Shown: positions 9,053 through 18,516, counted from the stretch's first letter. The stretch is DNA of 64,000 nt from Bog-473 sp963728845 (GCA_963728845.1 CAVSLS010000059.1:6899-70898), one strand, 5' to 3'. The notes: a model not told the origin generated them from the letters alone. A program made the numbers and translations.

Positions 9053-9671
9053 GCGGGGACGTCCCCCTCCGTCTCGTCCTGGCCTCGGCGAACCCCGACA
9101 AGCTCAAAGAGATGACGGCCATCCTCTCGGCCGCGCTCCCCGTGACACTGGTGCCGCGCCCGGCCGGTGTGCCCGACGTGGTCGAGGACGGTGCGACGCT
9201 CCTCGACAACGCACGGCTGAAGGCGCGGGCGCTGGTGGCGGCGACGGGCACGGCTGCGGTGGCGGACGACACCGGTCTCGAGGTCGACGCGCTCGGCGGT
9301 GCCCCGGGCGTGCACTCGGCCCGCTACGCGGGCGAGGAAGCCTCCTACGCCGACAACGTGGCGAAGCTGCTGCGCGCGCTGGCCGCGCAAGAGGACGGCG
9401 GCGGGGCGCGCCGGGCGCGCTTTCGCACCGTGGCGCTGGCGGCCTTCCCCGACGGGACCGAGTTGTGGGCGGAAGGCACGGTCGAGGGGTCGATCGCCCG
9501 CTCCGGGCGGGGAGGCAACGGATTCGGCTACGACCCCGTGTTCGTGCCCGACGACGCGGGGGCAGGACGTTCGCGGAGATGCAGGCGGAGGAGAAGGACG
9601 CGGTGTCGCACCGGGGACGAGCGTTCCGCGCCCTGGCGCAGCGGCTGTCGCGGGCGAGTCAGCGGCCCTGA
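9049..9671 (+). CDS. rdgB: Non-canonical purine NTP pyrophosphatase RdgB/HAM1 (frame broken once)
   Basis: Hydrolyses dITP/XTP to keep deaminated purines out of nucleic acids. The first frame contains LVLASANPDKLKEM (SxNxxK substrate loop), VADDTGLEVDALGG with the catalytic aspartates, and GGNGFGYDPVF. The end, FAEMQAEEKDAVSHRGRAF, is in another frame; the change is near 9560, next to a GGGGGC run. Joined length is ~205 residues, the usual size. GTG 9049 overlaps the rph stop. Confidence 0.9.
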
Positions 9672-9693
9672 CGCGGACGGCGCATGGACTGGC

Positions 9694-10548
9694 TCACGCG
9701 CCGAACAGCACGGGCGCCAGCTGCCGGTACCCGTCGAGCGGGAACCCCTGTCCGTTCGCGACGACCTGGATGCAGACGTGGTCGGCGCCCGCGTCGAGAT
9801 GCTCGCGGATCCGGCCCGAGACGGCCGTGGCATCACCCCACGGAATGACGGCGTCGATCAACCGGTCGCTCCCGCCACCCTCGATGTCGTCGACCTCGAA
9901 CCCGAAGTCGCGCAGGTTCCGCGTGTAGTTGGGTAGGCCGAGGTAGATGCTGGCGTAGGCGCGGCGAGCCTGCGGGCATCGGCAGCATCGGCCTCGAGGA
10001 CGACCGCCACCTCGGGGGCGAGCAGCGGGCCCCGGCCGAGGATCTCCCGGGCCCGGGCGGTGTGCTCGGCGGGGACGAAGTAGGGATGGGCGCCGGCGGT
10101 GCGCGCCGCGGCGAGCTCGAGCATGCGCGGGCGGAGGGCGGCCAGGACCCGGTGGTCCGGCGGCACCGGGGTGTCGAGGGTATCGAGCGCGTCGAGGTAT
10201 GCGGCCACGTGCGCGTAGGGACGGCTGTAGTCCGCCGCGAGGGGCGCGTGGCTTGCGCCGATGCCCAGGAGGAAGCGCCCGGGGAACCTGGCCTCGAGGT
10301 CGCCGACGGCGGGCCCGACGTCGTCCGGCGCCGCTGTCCAGATGCTGACGATGCCGCTGGCCACGGGGATGCGTGTCGTCGAGGCCAGCAGCCGCTCGAA
10401 CCTCGGTGGAGAGGCCGGGGTCGTAGCCGCCCGATGACCACAGCGCCTGGTAGCCGAGCGCCTCGAGCTCCCGGGCGACATCGAGCGTCGGCTCGTCCGC
10501 CACCCGCCACGACCCGCTCCACCACACACCGATCCGACCGAGATCCAT
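9694..10548 (-). CDS. LLM-class F420-dependent oxidoreductase (two frame changes)
   Basis: Luciferase-like TIM-barrel enzyme, probably using coenzyme F420 and close to the TIGR03620 group. The start reads MDLGRIGVWWSGSW and LEALGYQALWSSGGYDPG. The middle frame gives FPGRFLLGIGASHAPL. The last frame ends HLDAGADHVCIQVV, characteristic of this group. Frame changes fall near 10390 and 9975. Cofactor assignment is by family; the substrate is unknown. It diverges from the dehydrogenase gene at 10647 across a ~100 bp shared promoter region. Confidence 0.82.
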   Translation of the reverse strand: MDLGRIGVWWSGSWRVADEPTLDVARELEALGYQALWSSGGYDPGLSTEVRAAAGLDDTHPRGQRHRQHLDSGAGRRRARRRRPRGQVPRALPPGHRRKPRAPRGGLQPSLRARGRIPRRARYPRHPGAAGPPGPGRPPPAHARARRGAHRRRPSLLRPRRAHRPGPGDPRPGPAARPRGGGRPRGRCCRCPQARRAYASIYLGLPNYTRNLRDFGFEVDDIEGGGSDRLIDAVIPWGDATAVSGRIREHLDAGADHVCIQVVANGQGFPLDGYRQLAPVLFGA

Positions 10549-10646
10549 GGGGTGACGGTAGCGGCGAGAGCGCGGACGGGAACCGGTCGAACGTCACGAG
10601 AGCGAAATATGGTGGGTCGCCGACCGACGAGGGTAGGGGGTGTGCG

Positions 10647-11721
10647 ATGACGTACCGCGTGCTGCAGTGGGCGACCGGCAATGTGGGCAGGGCGGCCATC
10701 GAGGGCGTGCTGGGGCACCCCGACCTCGAATTGGCCGGGTGCTGGGTGCACTCCGAGGGAAAGGACGGCCAGGACGTCGGCACCCTCGTGGGGCGCGATC
10801 CGATCGGGATCACCGCGACCCGTGACGTCGACGCCCTGCTCGCCGCGGACGCTGACTGTGTCGTCTACAGCCCCATCTTCGCGGATCACCGACGTGGTCA
10901 CCAGGATCCTCGAATCGCACAAGAACGTCGTCACGCCGCTGGGCTGGTTCTACCCCCCGGCCGACGAGCGGGCGCGGTTCGATGCCGTTTGCCGCGCCTC
11001 GGGTGTCACCCTGCACGGCACCGGCATCAACCCAGGCGGGATCACCGAGCGTTTCCCCCTGATGGTCTCCGCGCTGTCGGGCTCCGTCACACATGTGCGG
11101 GCCGAGGAGTTCTCCGACATCCGCAGCTACGGCGCCCCTGACGTCATCCGTGACTGGATGCTGTTCGGGAAGACGCCGGCGGAGTCACGCACGAGCATCA
11201 TGGCCGACGCGCTGGGCGCCGGGTTCGGACAATCGGTGTGGATGGTCGCCGACGAGCTCGGCTTCGACCTCGATCCCGAGCTGCGCACCACGCACGAGAT
11301 GGCCGTGGCCACCGCACCCATCGACTCGCCCATCGGGCCCATCGGGCCCGGCCTCGTCGCGGCCCAGCGCTTCCGCTGGGAGGGTCTGGTGCGCGGCGAG
11401 CCCGTCATCACCGCCGCGGTGAACTGGCTCATGGGAGAGGAGCACCTCGACCCGCCGTGGGTCTTCGGCCCCGACGGCGAGCACTTCGAAGTGGAGATCA
11501 CCGGGGATCCGAGCTGCCTCGTCAGCTTCCGCAAGCTGCACCCCGACTCCCTCGAGGCGGGCCTGGAGCGCAACCCGGGCGTCGTGGCGACGGCCATGCA
11601 CTGTGTGAACGCCGTGCCCTATGTGTGCGAAGCCGACGCGGGCCTGCAGACCTACCTCGAGATGCCGTTGGTGGCGGGGCGGGCGGCGCTTCCCCTGCAG
11701 CGCACCCGCGCCGGCGGATGA
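10647..11721 (+). CDS. Dihydrodipicolinate reductase-like NAD(P)-dependent dehydrogenase (frame broken once)
   Basis: A ~357-residue protein of the actinobacterial DapB-like group, related to 2,4-diaminopentanoate dehydrogenase. It begins YRVLQWATGNVGRAAIEGVL, an NAD(P)-binding Rossmann loop, and continues with GINPGGITERFPLMVSAL. The frame changes near 10880. The C-terminal half has HEMAVATAPIDSPIGPIGPG. These proteins are common in mycobacteria next to lipid-degradation genes and their substrates are largely unknown. The ATG at 10647 follows a purine-rich GAGGGTAGGGG box. Confidence 0.8.
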
Positions 11722-11746
11722 TCCTCGACATCTCCTGCGGTCCGGT

Positions 11747-12561
11747 TCACGCGAGCTGCAACAGGCGGGCGGCCGTGCCACCGAGGAAGGCGTCGGCCGC
11801 CGCGTCGGTGAGGGGCAGGTCCCGGGCGGCGGCCACGGCACGTTCCATGGGCAGGAAGGGATGGTCCGACGCGAAGAGGACGCGGCCGAGGCCCCGGGAG
11901 GAGTTCATGAACGCGACGAGCGCGGGGTCCATGTACGTGGCCAGATAGGCCGAGTTGGATAGGTAGAGGTCGGGCCACTTGAGCATGTACTGCACCAGCA
12001 GGGCCTCGAAGGGGTGCCCCATGTGCGCGCCGATGACGGTGAGGCCCTTGAAGTCGATGAGGACGTCTTCGAGGAGCTCTGGGACGCTGGCACGCCGAGC
12101 GGACCCGCGGGCCGGGGACGCCGACGTTGACGGAGACGGGCAGGCCGAGCTCGGCGCACGTGGCGTAGACGGGGTAGTAGAGCTTGTCGTTGAGCGGGTA
12201 CTGGTGCACCAGGGGCGTGACGCGCACCAGCGCCACCGCCGGGTGCTCGGCAGAGCGCGCAGCCGCGTGCACTGCCGCACGGGCCGGTCGGGCCGTCGGC
12301 GACCAGCGCCACGCGCAGGCGGTCGGGGTGGGCGCCGATCTCCTGGAGCAGCGCGTCGGTCTCGGGGGTCGTGATCCCGGCCGCGACGATGCCGACGTCG
12401 ACCCCGCAGGCATCCATGGTGGCCAGCAGATGCTCGAGGGTGGAGGCGGCCGAGAGGTCGCCGCCCAGGAGCTCAGGGATCCCCTCGTTGCCGGCCTGAC
12501 CCAGGAAGGCCTCGGCGGCCTTGCCGGTGAGCGCGTTGACCCACAGGTCGACGACGGTCAC
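11747..12561 (-). CDS. Amidohydrolase-2 family metal-dependent hydrolase (two frame changes)
   Basis: TIM-barrel hydrolase or decarboxylase of the ACMSD/amidohydrolase-2 type. The N-terminal VVDLWVNALTGKAAEAFL has Asn-containing sequence where the usual metal HxH would be. Later pieces are PLNDKLYYPVYATCAELGLP, GLTVIGAHMGHPFEALL, and VLFASDHPFLPM with the metal-site aspartate. It ends GTAARLLQLA as in the family. Frames change near 12290 and 12100. The GTG at 12561 overlaps the TGA of the SRPBCC gene (GTGA), which supports this start and coupling of the two products. Confidence 0.78.
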
Positions 12562-13114
12562 GAAGAGGCGGCATCGGGTGGGGCGGTCGCCTCGCCTTCC
12601 CCCGCGTCGACCTTGGCCTTGTCCGTCGACTTGCCTTGGCCTTGGCGGCACGCAGGTAGCGGACGCCCGTCGTCAGCGACTCCTTGATGAGACGGTCGTT
12701 GTCCTTGGAGATGAAGGCGTGCACGCGCTTCTCGAGCAGCGCTCGCAGGACGGGGTTGAAGGCGTGGTACGACTCCGAGAAGTGCACGCGTGTCGTCCCG
12801 TTGCCGAGGTCCTCCAGCCGGGTCCGCCCCTCCGCCTCGGACCACAGCGGCCGGCCAACGGCGTTGTACTTCCACGACTCCTTGGGCTTCACCTCGGTCA
12901 GCCATTCCCAGGACTGGCCCTTGCCGCCGGTGAGGAGATAGCGCGGCACGCGGAAGGTGCAGTGGCGGACGAGCCCCTCGCCGGCCGCGTCGCCGGGGTG
13001 GAGGATGTCGATGGTCACCTCCCCCGTCTCGGTGTGGGGGATGCGGGCCCAGAAGAGCGCCCACAGCTCGTCCACGCTGGCCTCGATGTCGACGAAGTAG
13101 TGGTGCTCCTGCAT
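12558..13114 (-). CDS. SRPBCC-fold protein (frame broken near the C-terminus)
   Basis: A START/Bet v1-type lipid- or hydrophobic-ligand-binding protein: FVDIEASVDELWALFW at the start, VHFSESYHAFNPVLRALLEK toward the end. This is the DUF2505/polyketide-cyclase-like class. The last ~25 residues depend on a frame change near 12632-12645; with it, the protein ends GEGEATAPPDAASS and its stop overlaps the amidohydrolase GTG exactly. Without it, the frame would run across the next gene. The function is probably to bind or present the amidohydrolase substrate; this is inference from coupling. Confidence 0.75.
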
Positions 13115-13203
13115 CGGCTCACCCTATCCCCGGGCCTGACACGCCCGTCAGGTCGGCGGCGGCCGTGCGAGACCGTGGAAGGCCGTGGGCGGCGGTGGGC
13201 TGT

Positions 13204-13806
13204 TCAGGGAAAGGGCGTGCCGTAGGTGTTCAGGTGTGCCTTCTCCGACAGCGGCCGGCGCCGCGGCGGCGCGAGGGGAGCGGGCAGGTAGCCGAGCGGG
13301 ACGACGGCGACCGGTACCACCTCGGGCGGCAGGCCCAGCACGGCGGAGAGCTCGTCGCCGGCCACGACGGGCAGGGTGGTGAGCGTCGAGCCGAGACCGA
13401 GCGCATGGGCGGCCAACAGCAGGTTCTGCACGGCAGGGAAGACCGAGGCGTCCATCGTCTGTGGGAAGGCCAGGCGCGTGTCGCCGCACACGACGACGAG
13501 GACGGGCGCGGCAGCGATGCCGCCCATCGCCCCGCGGTCCACGTCGTGGAGGAAGGCGGGGGACAGGCGCTGCTCCTCGAGGGCCCGTGCGCCACCCTGC
13601 CACAGGCGCGCCGTCATGGCGCCGATGGCGGCGCGCAACGCGCCGTCGCGCACGACGACGAAGACGAAGGGCTGGCTGTTCTCCGCGCTGGGCGCGTGGG
13701 TGGCCGCCGTCAAGATGCGGACGACGGTGGGGTCGTCCACGTCGTCGGGGAGGAACGACCGGGCGGCCCGCTGGGTCTGCACCACGTCGAAGAAGTCGGG
13801 CGGCAC
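13204..13806 (-). CDS. Nitroreductase-family FMN protein
   Basis: A 200-residue flavoprotein of the nitroreductase fold. The FMN-binding start is QTQRAARSFLPDDVDDPTVV, followed by ATHAPSAENSQPF, the typical NTR phosphate/ring-binding segment, and GLGSTLTTLPVVAGDEL near the end. Such enzymes use NAD(P)H or F420 to reduce nitro groups, enones or flavins. The gene is intact and diverges from the MaoC gene pair over ~160 bp that should hold both promoters. Confidence 0.87.
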   Translation of the reverse strand: MPPDFFDVVQTQRAARSFLPDDVDDPTVVRILTAATHAPSAENSQPFVFVVVRDGALRAAIGAMTARLWQGGARALEEQRLSPAFLHDVDRGAMGGIAAAPVLVVVCGDTRLAFPQTMDASVFPAVQNLLLAAHALGLGSTLTTLPVVAGDELSAVLGLPPEVVPVAVVPLGYLPAPLAPPRRRPLSEKAHLNTYGTPFP

Positions 13807-13967
13807 GGCGGCGATGGTAGTGAGCAGGACGCGGGCCCGCCTGCGGCGCCGGATTGGGCGGCGCCGGGGTGACCCGCTACCTTTGGCGCTGCATCGGTCC
13901 CGGCGGTCGGTGCCCGCCTTGACGACGAGGATCGGAATTCGGGCGGAGGGGGACAGGAGGCAGACGG

Positions 13968-14483
13968 GTGGCAGACGGCGCCGAAGCGCAAGAAGACGTG
14001 CTCAAGAGCATCATCGGGCAGCCGACCGGCAAGGCCAAGGTCGTCGTGGAGCGCGGACCGGTGCAGCACTTCGCCGACGCCGTGCTCAGCACGAGCCCGA
14101 TCTACCACGACCCCGAGGCGGCCAAGGCGGCCGGTTTCGACGCCATCCCGGCGCCGCCGACGTGGCCCTTCTCCATGGAGTTCTCGGGCAAGTTCGACGA
14201 GATCCAGCCGACCGATGCTCCGACCGGCAACCCGCTCATGACCGCGGTCGGGCCGTTGATGGCCAAGGGTGGGCTGATCCTGCACGGCGAGCAGGAGTTC
14301 ATCTACCACCGGCCCGTGCTGGTGGGTGACGTGCTGGTGAGCGAGGGCAAGATCACCGACGCCTACCAGAAGGAGTCCAAGGGGCGGACGATGACCTTCA
14401 TCGTCTCCGAGACCAACTGGAGCGACGAGAAGACGGGCGAGCCTGTCGTGACCGCCCGCTTCAACCTGATCCACCGCGCCTAG
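13968..14483 (+). CDS. MaoC-N / HadA-like dehydratase subunit
   Basis: A 171-residue hot-dog-fold protein like mycobacterial HadA/HadC or the FAS1-type dehydratase domain. It has HFADAVLSTSPIYHDPEAA, DAIPAPPTWPFSMEFSG and HGEQEFIYHRPVLVGDVL, all typical. In HadAB-type heterodimers this subunit binds the acyl chain and lacks the catalytic Asp/His, which is provided by the partner; the next gene is such a partner. The start is GTG 13968, with GGAGG ten bases upstream. Likely substrate: a (3R)-hydroxyacyl-CoA or -ACP. Confidence 0.87.
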   Translation: MADGAEAQEDVLKSIIGQPTGKAKVVVERGPVQHFADAVLSTSPIYHDPEAAKAAGFDAIPAPPTWPFSMEFSGKFDEIQPTDAPTGNPLMTAVGPLMAKGGLILHGEQEFIYHRPVLVGDVLVSEGKITDAYQKESKGRTMTFIVSETNWSDEKTGEPVVTARFNLIHRA

Positions 14484-14518
14484 GGCGTTCGGACAACACT
14501 TGACAGGAGGTCGACACG

Positions 14519-14941
14519 ATGGGTGAGAGGAAGCTGTCCTTCGACGACGTGAAGGTGGGTGACGAGGCTCCCGCGCTCACGCACAAGCTGACGCGGACCG
14601 ACCTGGTCAAGTACGCCGGAGCCTCCGGTGACTTCAACCCGATGCACCACGACGAGGTGGCGGCCAAGGCCGCCGGGCAGCCGAGCGTCTTCGGGCACGG
14701 CATGTTCTCCATGGGCCTGCTGGGGTCGGCATTGACGGACTACGTCGGCGTGGGGAACGTGACGCGGTATCAAGTTCGCTTCGCCCGCCAGACCTGGCCC
14801 GACGAAGTGCTCTCCTCGAAGATCGTCGTGACCGGCAAGCGGGAAGAGGGCGGCCAGAAGCTGGTGGACCTGGCCGTGACGCTGTCCAACGCGGAGGGCG
14901 AGGACAAGCTCGTCGGCGAGGCCACGGCGGCGCTGCCCTAA
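14519..14941 (+). CDS. MaoC-family dehydratase, HadB-like catalytic subunit
   Basis: A 140-residue R-hydratase with the hydratase-2 motif in ASGDFNPMHHDEVAAKAAG (catalytic Asp and His), and the GHGMFSMGLLGSAL helix. It follows the MaoC-N gene by 35 bp, and the GGAGG at 14505-14510 serves ATG 14519. Together they would form a heterodimeric (3R)-enoyl hydratase for fatty acyl or sterol side-chain intermediates. Whether it acts on CoA or ACP thioesters cannot be told. Confidence 0.9.
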   Translation: MGERKLSFDDVKVGDEAPALTHKLTRTDLVKYAGASGDFNPMHHDEVAAKAAGQPSVFGHGMFSMGLLGSALTDYVGVGNVTRYQVRFARQTWPDEVLSSKIVVTGKREEGGQKLVDLAVTLSNAEGEDKLVGEATAALP

Positions 14942-14992
14942 TGGGGTAGGTTCGCTCGCGGCGGGACGTCGCGACGAAAGGACGGTGCTGCC

Positions 14993-15575
14993 GTGAACCC
15001 CAACGATCTGGAGAAAGCGTTCGCCTCGACGGGAGCGGTGCTCTCGGGCGTCACGAGGTCGCAGCTGGACGAGTCCACGCCCTGCTCGTCGTGGAAGGTC
15101 CGGGAGCTGGTGAACCACATCGTGGGCGGCACCATGTACTTCGCGTCTGTCGCCGCGACGGGGAACCCGCCGGAGGGAGCGCAGCGTCGCCGAGGGAGCG
15201 TCGCCGGACTTCGCCGCCGGCGACGACTACGTCGCGGTGTTCAACAAGGGCGCGGCGCAGGCCGTGGAGGCCTTCTCGGCCGAGGGCGCGATGGAGCGCA
15301 CCATGCACATGCCCTTCGGTGATCTGCCCGGCAGCGTCTTCATCAACATCGCGGCCATCGACACCTTCACCCACGGCTGGGACCTGGCCCGGGCCACGGG
15401 GCAGCCCAGCAACCTCGACCCGGCGCTGGCCAGCGAGATGCTCGGCGTGGCCCGGTCCTTCCTCCCGGACGAGATGCGGGGCCCCGAGCCGGCGCCGTTC
15501 GGTCCTCGGGTGGAGCCGCCGGCGGGCGCGTCGCCGGCCGACCAGCTGGCTGCGTTCTTGGGCCGCCAGCCGTAG
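14993..15575 (+). CDS. TIGR03086-type mycothiol-dependent/DinB-like metal protein (frame broken once)
   Basis: The N-terminus LDESTPCSSWKVRELVNHIV carries the first metal histidine of the maleylpyruvate-isomerase-like domain. After a frame change near 15185 come FINIAAIDTFTHGWDLARAT, with the second histidine, and DQLAAFLGRQP, the usual TIGR03086 end. These actinobacterial proteins often use mycothiol; substrates are mostly unknown. An AAAGGA box precedes GTG 14993 by nine bases. It follows the MaoC pair, possibly in the same operon. Confidence 0.82.
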
Positions 15576-15628
15576 GAGTGTAGGAGGGTAGGGAGCCGGG
15601 GCCGGGGGGCGACTCCGGGAACTCGCGC

Positions 15629-16866
15629 TCAGTTCCCGAAGCTGAGCGGGAGCCGCGCCGGCCCCCAAATGCCGAACGTCGACGGCTTCCACTCGATGTC
15701 GCCGCTGCGGGCCAGCCCCGGCATGCGCCGGGCCAGCAGCGGCAGGGCCTCTTGCAACTCGGCCCGGGCCAGCGCCGCGCCCATGCAGAAGTGGATGCCG
15801 GCGCCGAAGGTCATCTGGGCCGTGCCCCGCTCGCGGGTGATGTCGAAGTCGTTGGGCTCGTCGAAGGCCTCGGGGTCACGATTGGCTCCCGACAGCGAGA
15901 TGGCCACGAGCGTCCCCTGCGGGAACAGGACGTCCCGGTAGACGACGTCCTCGGAGGCGACGCGGGCCGTGCCCCGCACGGCGCCCAGGTAGCGCATCGA
16001 CTCCTCGACGGCCCGGCCCGCCAGCTCCGGGCGCTCGGCCAGCAGTGCCCACTGGCCGGGATACTCGGTGAACAGGGCAACCGAGCACGCCAGCTGGTTG
16101 CGGGTGGTGTCGGTGCCGGCCATCAGGACGGCCTGGGCGAGCATCGCCATCTCCTCGGTCGACAGCCGGTCTCCCTCCTGCTCGATGGCGATCATGTCGC
16201 TCAGCAGGTCGTCGCGCGGGTCGGCCCGCCGTTCGGTGATCATGTCGCTCACGTAGGCGTTCAGTTCCTCACCTGCCCGCATGATGAGCGGCAGGTCCTC
16301 GGCGAGGTTGTTGTTGAAGAGGCGGAAGATGTCGGTGGCCCAGGCGGAGAAGAGCTTCCAGTCCTCGGGGGCGCGCCGAGGAGCTCGCAGATGATGGGAA
16401 TCGGGTAGGGCTCGCAGACGTCGGCCACCAGCTCGCACTCGCCCCGGCCGGCGATCCGGTCCACGAGCTCGCCGACGACGGCCCGCATGGTGGGCCGGAG
16501 CCGGTTGGCCGAGGCCGGCGTGAAGGCAGGCGCGACGAGGCGGCGGAGGCGGGCGTGACCCTCGCCCTCCATGGTGAGGATCGACTCGGTTCTCCCCTCG
16601 GGAAACCCCGAGCTCTCGAGCTCGGGGGACTGCTCGATGATGGAGAGCGCCGAGTGGAAGCGCTGGTCGCGCAGGATGGCGGTGACGTCCTGCAGCCGGG
16701 TCACCGCGTAGCCCAGATCGGTGCGGGCCAGCCAGTGCTCCGACCGCGCCGCCTCGACGGCGTCGAGGGCCTCCCTGCGCTCCAGCCCCATCATGTCGAG
16801 GTGGGGGAGGTCTAGCTCCGAGACCAGTTGCGGCATGAGCCTCCCGGTTGTGTGCGAGTCGTGCAT
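15629..16866 (-). CDS. Cytochrome P450 (frame broken once)
   Basis: Soluble class I bacterial P450 of about 410 residues. The I-helix reads MAGTDTTRNQ, the ExxR motif is ESMRY, and the heme loop is FGAGIHFCMGAALAR with the axial cysteine. The N-terminal half, in another frame, has LTMEGEGHARLRRLVAPAFT (C-helix heme-contact region). The frame changes near 16375. The start is ATG 16866; ATG 16836 is an alternative. No ferredoxin gene is adjacent. Substrate is unknown. Confidence 0.9.
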
Positions 16867-17069
16867 CGAGGCGACGCGGGGCGAGGTTAGCGGAGCCCCG
16901 AGGCCGGCCTCATCGGGGTCCGGGAGGGTGGCGATCGCAAGAAGCACGGCCCGAAGCCGTTTCCCGAGAGGCGCGTGGCCGGTCAGCATCGCTGACTCGG
17001 GGCTGGCTCGGGCGGCGGTCACGCGCCTTTTGTCAATGCGTGAGCGACGCCGGCCGGGTGGTCGCTCCG

Positions 17070-17903
17070 TCAGGCCTCGCCCTCGGTGCCCGGCTTCAGC
17101 GCGGGATGCCGTTGCGCCAGCAGCGGCAGGATCAGCGCCTTGGGGGCCAGGTGCGCCAGCGCCGCCGCGGTTCGGTTGGCCGCTCCCGGGATCACGACGG
17201 CGCGCCCGGCGGCGAGCCCTTCGACGGCCGCCCGGGCCACGTCGGCCGCGGCCACCCACATGAACTTGGGGAGGGACTCGCTCGCCTCGGCATCGGTCAT
17301 CCCCGCCGACTCCGCGAAGCCGGTCTCGACGGGGCCCGGGCACAGCGTCGTGACCGTGACACCGGTGCCGCGGAGCTCGGCCCCCAGCGCGCGGCCGTAG
17401 GAGAGGACGAAGGCCTTCGAGGCGCCATAGCCGGCTTGCCCCGGCAGCGGCTGGAAGGCGGCGGTGGAGGCGGTGTTCAGGACCGCTCCGCGATGGCGCG
17501 TCACCATGCCCGCAACGAAGAGCGTGCACAGGTCGACGACCGCCTCGACGTCCGTCCGGATCATCGCGAGCTCGGCGGCGCGGTCGGCCTTGTGCACCGG
17601 GCCCATCGTGGTGAGGCCGGCGTTGTTGACCAGGATGTCCGGCGTGAGGCCGAGGTCGGCCAGCCGGTCGGGGAGCGTGCCGCGGGCGTCGGCGTCGGTG
17701 AGATCGGCCGCGATGACCTCGATGCGGACCGCGTGCGCCTGCACCAGCTCGTCCGCCAGAGTCCGCAACCGGTCCTCGCGCCGGGCCACCAGGGTCAGCC
17801 CGTGGCCGCGCCGGGCCAGCTCTCGTGCGATCTCCGCGCCGATGCCCGAAGAGGCGCCCGTCACGATGGCCGTCGTGTTCTCCTTGGGTGCGGGGAGTGC
17901 CAT
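17070..17903 (-). CDS. Short-chain dehydrogenase/reductase
   Basis: A 277-residue classical SDR: TAIVTGASSGIGAEIARELA for the cofactor, ILVNNAGLTTMG, a serine in NTASTAAFQPLPG and YGASKAF for catalysis. The C-terminal PGAANRTAAALAHLAPKALI resembles the DltE/YqjQ-like SDRs. The start is ATG 17903; the copy C operator motif at 17978 lies 75 bp upstream, so this gene may be its target. The gene is intact. Confidence 0.9.
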   Translation of the reverse strand: MALPAPKENTTAIVTGASSGIGAEIARELARRGHGLTLVARREDRLRTLADELVQAHAVRIEVIAADLTDADARGTLPDRLADLGLTPDILVNNAGLTTMGPVHKADRAAELAMIRTDVEAVVDLCTLFVAGMVTRHRGAVLNTASTAAFQPLPGQAGYGASKAFVLSYGRALGAELRGTGVTVTTLCPGPVETGFAESAGMTDAEASESLPKFMWVAAADVARAAVEGLAAGRAVVIPGAANRTAAALAHLAPKALILPLLAQRHPALKPGTEGEA

Positions 17904-17977
17904 CGGCTCAGCGTAGGGCGCCGTAGGGCGCCGCCCTCGTTCTTTCGGAGACGGTCTGTCCCCGGAACTGTCTCCCG

Positions 17978-18006
17978 GAACTGTCAACCTTATCGTTTAT
18001 AGTGTG
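17978..18006 (+). promoter_or_regulatory. 29-bp imperfect palindrome, copy C; possible promoter of the RNA segment
   Basis: Reads GAACTGTC, ten bases, TTTATAGTGTG, matching copies at 2266-2294 (minus) and 41072-41100. TATAGT could act as a -10 element for rightward transcription into the structured segment that follows. A 12-bp direct repeat, CCCGGAACTGTC, occurs at 17961-17972 and 17974-17985, overlapping the left half-site. It lies upstream of the SDR at 17903 and of the RNA candidate, so it could control both. Confidence 0.45.
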
Positions 18007-18256
18007 GAGAGAACGCGGGTGGGTGCAGACGGGTCGGACCAGCCGGGCCGGTGCCTTGCCGGTCGGTCGCGACCGATCGGGCCGGCGTCAAAGCGCGAAA
18101 GGATGAAGTTCGCGTGACGTCGTCCCTCTCCACCAGGGCCTTCGCGAATGCCCTGTTCGCGTGGGGTTCACACGGGGCAGGTCGAGGGAGATACTGGATC
18201 TCGAACGAGCGGCAATTGGAGCACCCGCCATTGCCCCGAGTGGAAAGGAGCGTCCG

Positions 18257-18301
18257 ATGCCATCGACACGCTCGACCGAGGAGGTCGATCCACCGGGTTG
18301 A
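18257..18301 (+). CDS. Possible 14-residue leader peptide inside the structured segment
   Basis: ATG 18257 is preceded by a near-perfect AAAGGAG six bases upstream and opens a frame for MPSTRSTEEVDPPG followed by TGA. Five bases after the stop the 10-bp stem GCGTCACCGA/TCGGTGACGC starts. A good ribosome site, a very short frame and a following hairpin is the layout of translational attenuators. The peptide resembles no leader I know, and the site could be chance. Confidence 0.3.
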   Translation: MPSTRSTEEVDPPG

Positions 18302-18490
18302 GACTGCGTCACCGAGTTTCGGTTTCGGTGACGCTCGGAGTAGTCCCTACGGTGTGAAGTCCGGCGCATGACATAGGCCGCGCTCGCGCCGGTGCGTGTG
18401 CCGGCCGGCCGACAAGGCGGCCCCCGCACCTACAGCGCCGCAGGCTGGATCCGTAGGGACCGCGTAGACAAACAAATCACTACACGAGTC

Positions 18491-18516
18491 AAGGACCGGC
18501 CGCGAGGCCGGTCCTT
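18491..18516 (+). terminator. Strong hairpin, likely intrinsic terminator
   Basis: AAGGACCGGCC pairs perfectly with GGCCGGTCCTT around a GCGA loop: 11 bp, followed by TTCTCG. This GGACCGGCC-type hairpin is the form seen at the ends of stable RNAs and operons in actinobacteria, where U-tracts are short. It closes the candidate RNA segment just before the LON-domain gene. Confidence 0.7.

Larger units (their letters stand above)
18007..18516 (+). ncRNA. Candidate structured non-coding RNA (~0.5 kb), family unknown
   Basis: There is no credible long protein gene here, but many strong inverted repeats: CAGGGC/GCCCTG at 18134 and 18150, GGCAAT/ATTGCC at 18211 and 18230, a 10-bp stem GCGTCACCGA/TCGGTGACGC at 18306 and 18325, and a long-range 10-bp pair GTCCCTACGG at 18343 with CCGTAGGGAC at 18451. 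The segment begins after a TATAGT-bearing motif and ends in an 11-bp hairpin. I looked for RNase P, tmRNA, SRP and 6S hallmarks and saw none. It could instead be a long leader of the LON-domain gene. Confidence 0.42.

Noticed and set aside
10647..17903. Secondary-metabolite cluster (P450, SDRs, MaoC, dehydrogenase).
   Set aside because: There are no polyketide, peptide or terpene synthases; the genes are on both strands and match scattered lipid-catabolism functions.
17978..18516. tmRNA (ssrA), given smpB in the same window.
   Set aside because: There is no tRNA-like ends pair with a T-arm, no Ala-type tag ending in ALAA, and the short frame reads PSTRSTEEVDPPG. RNase P RNA was rejected as the conserved GAGGAAAGTCCG element is missing.
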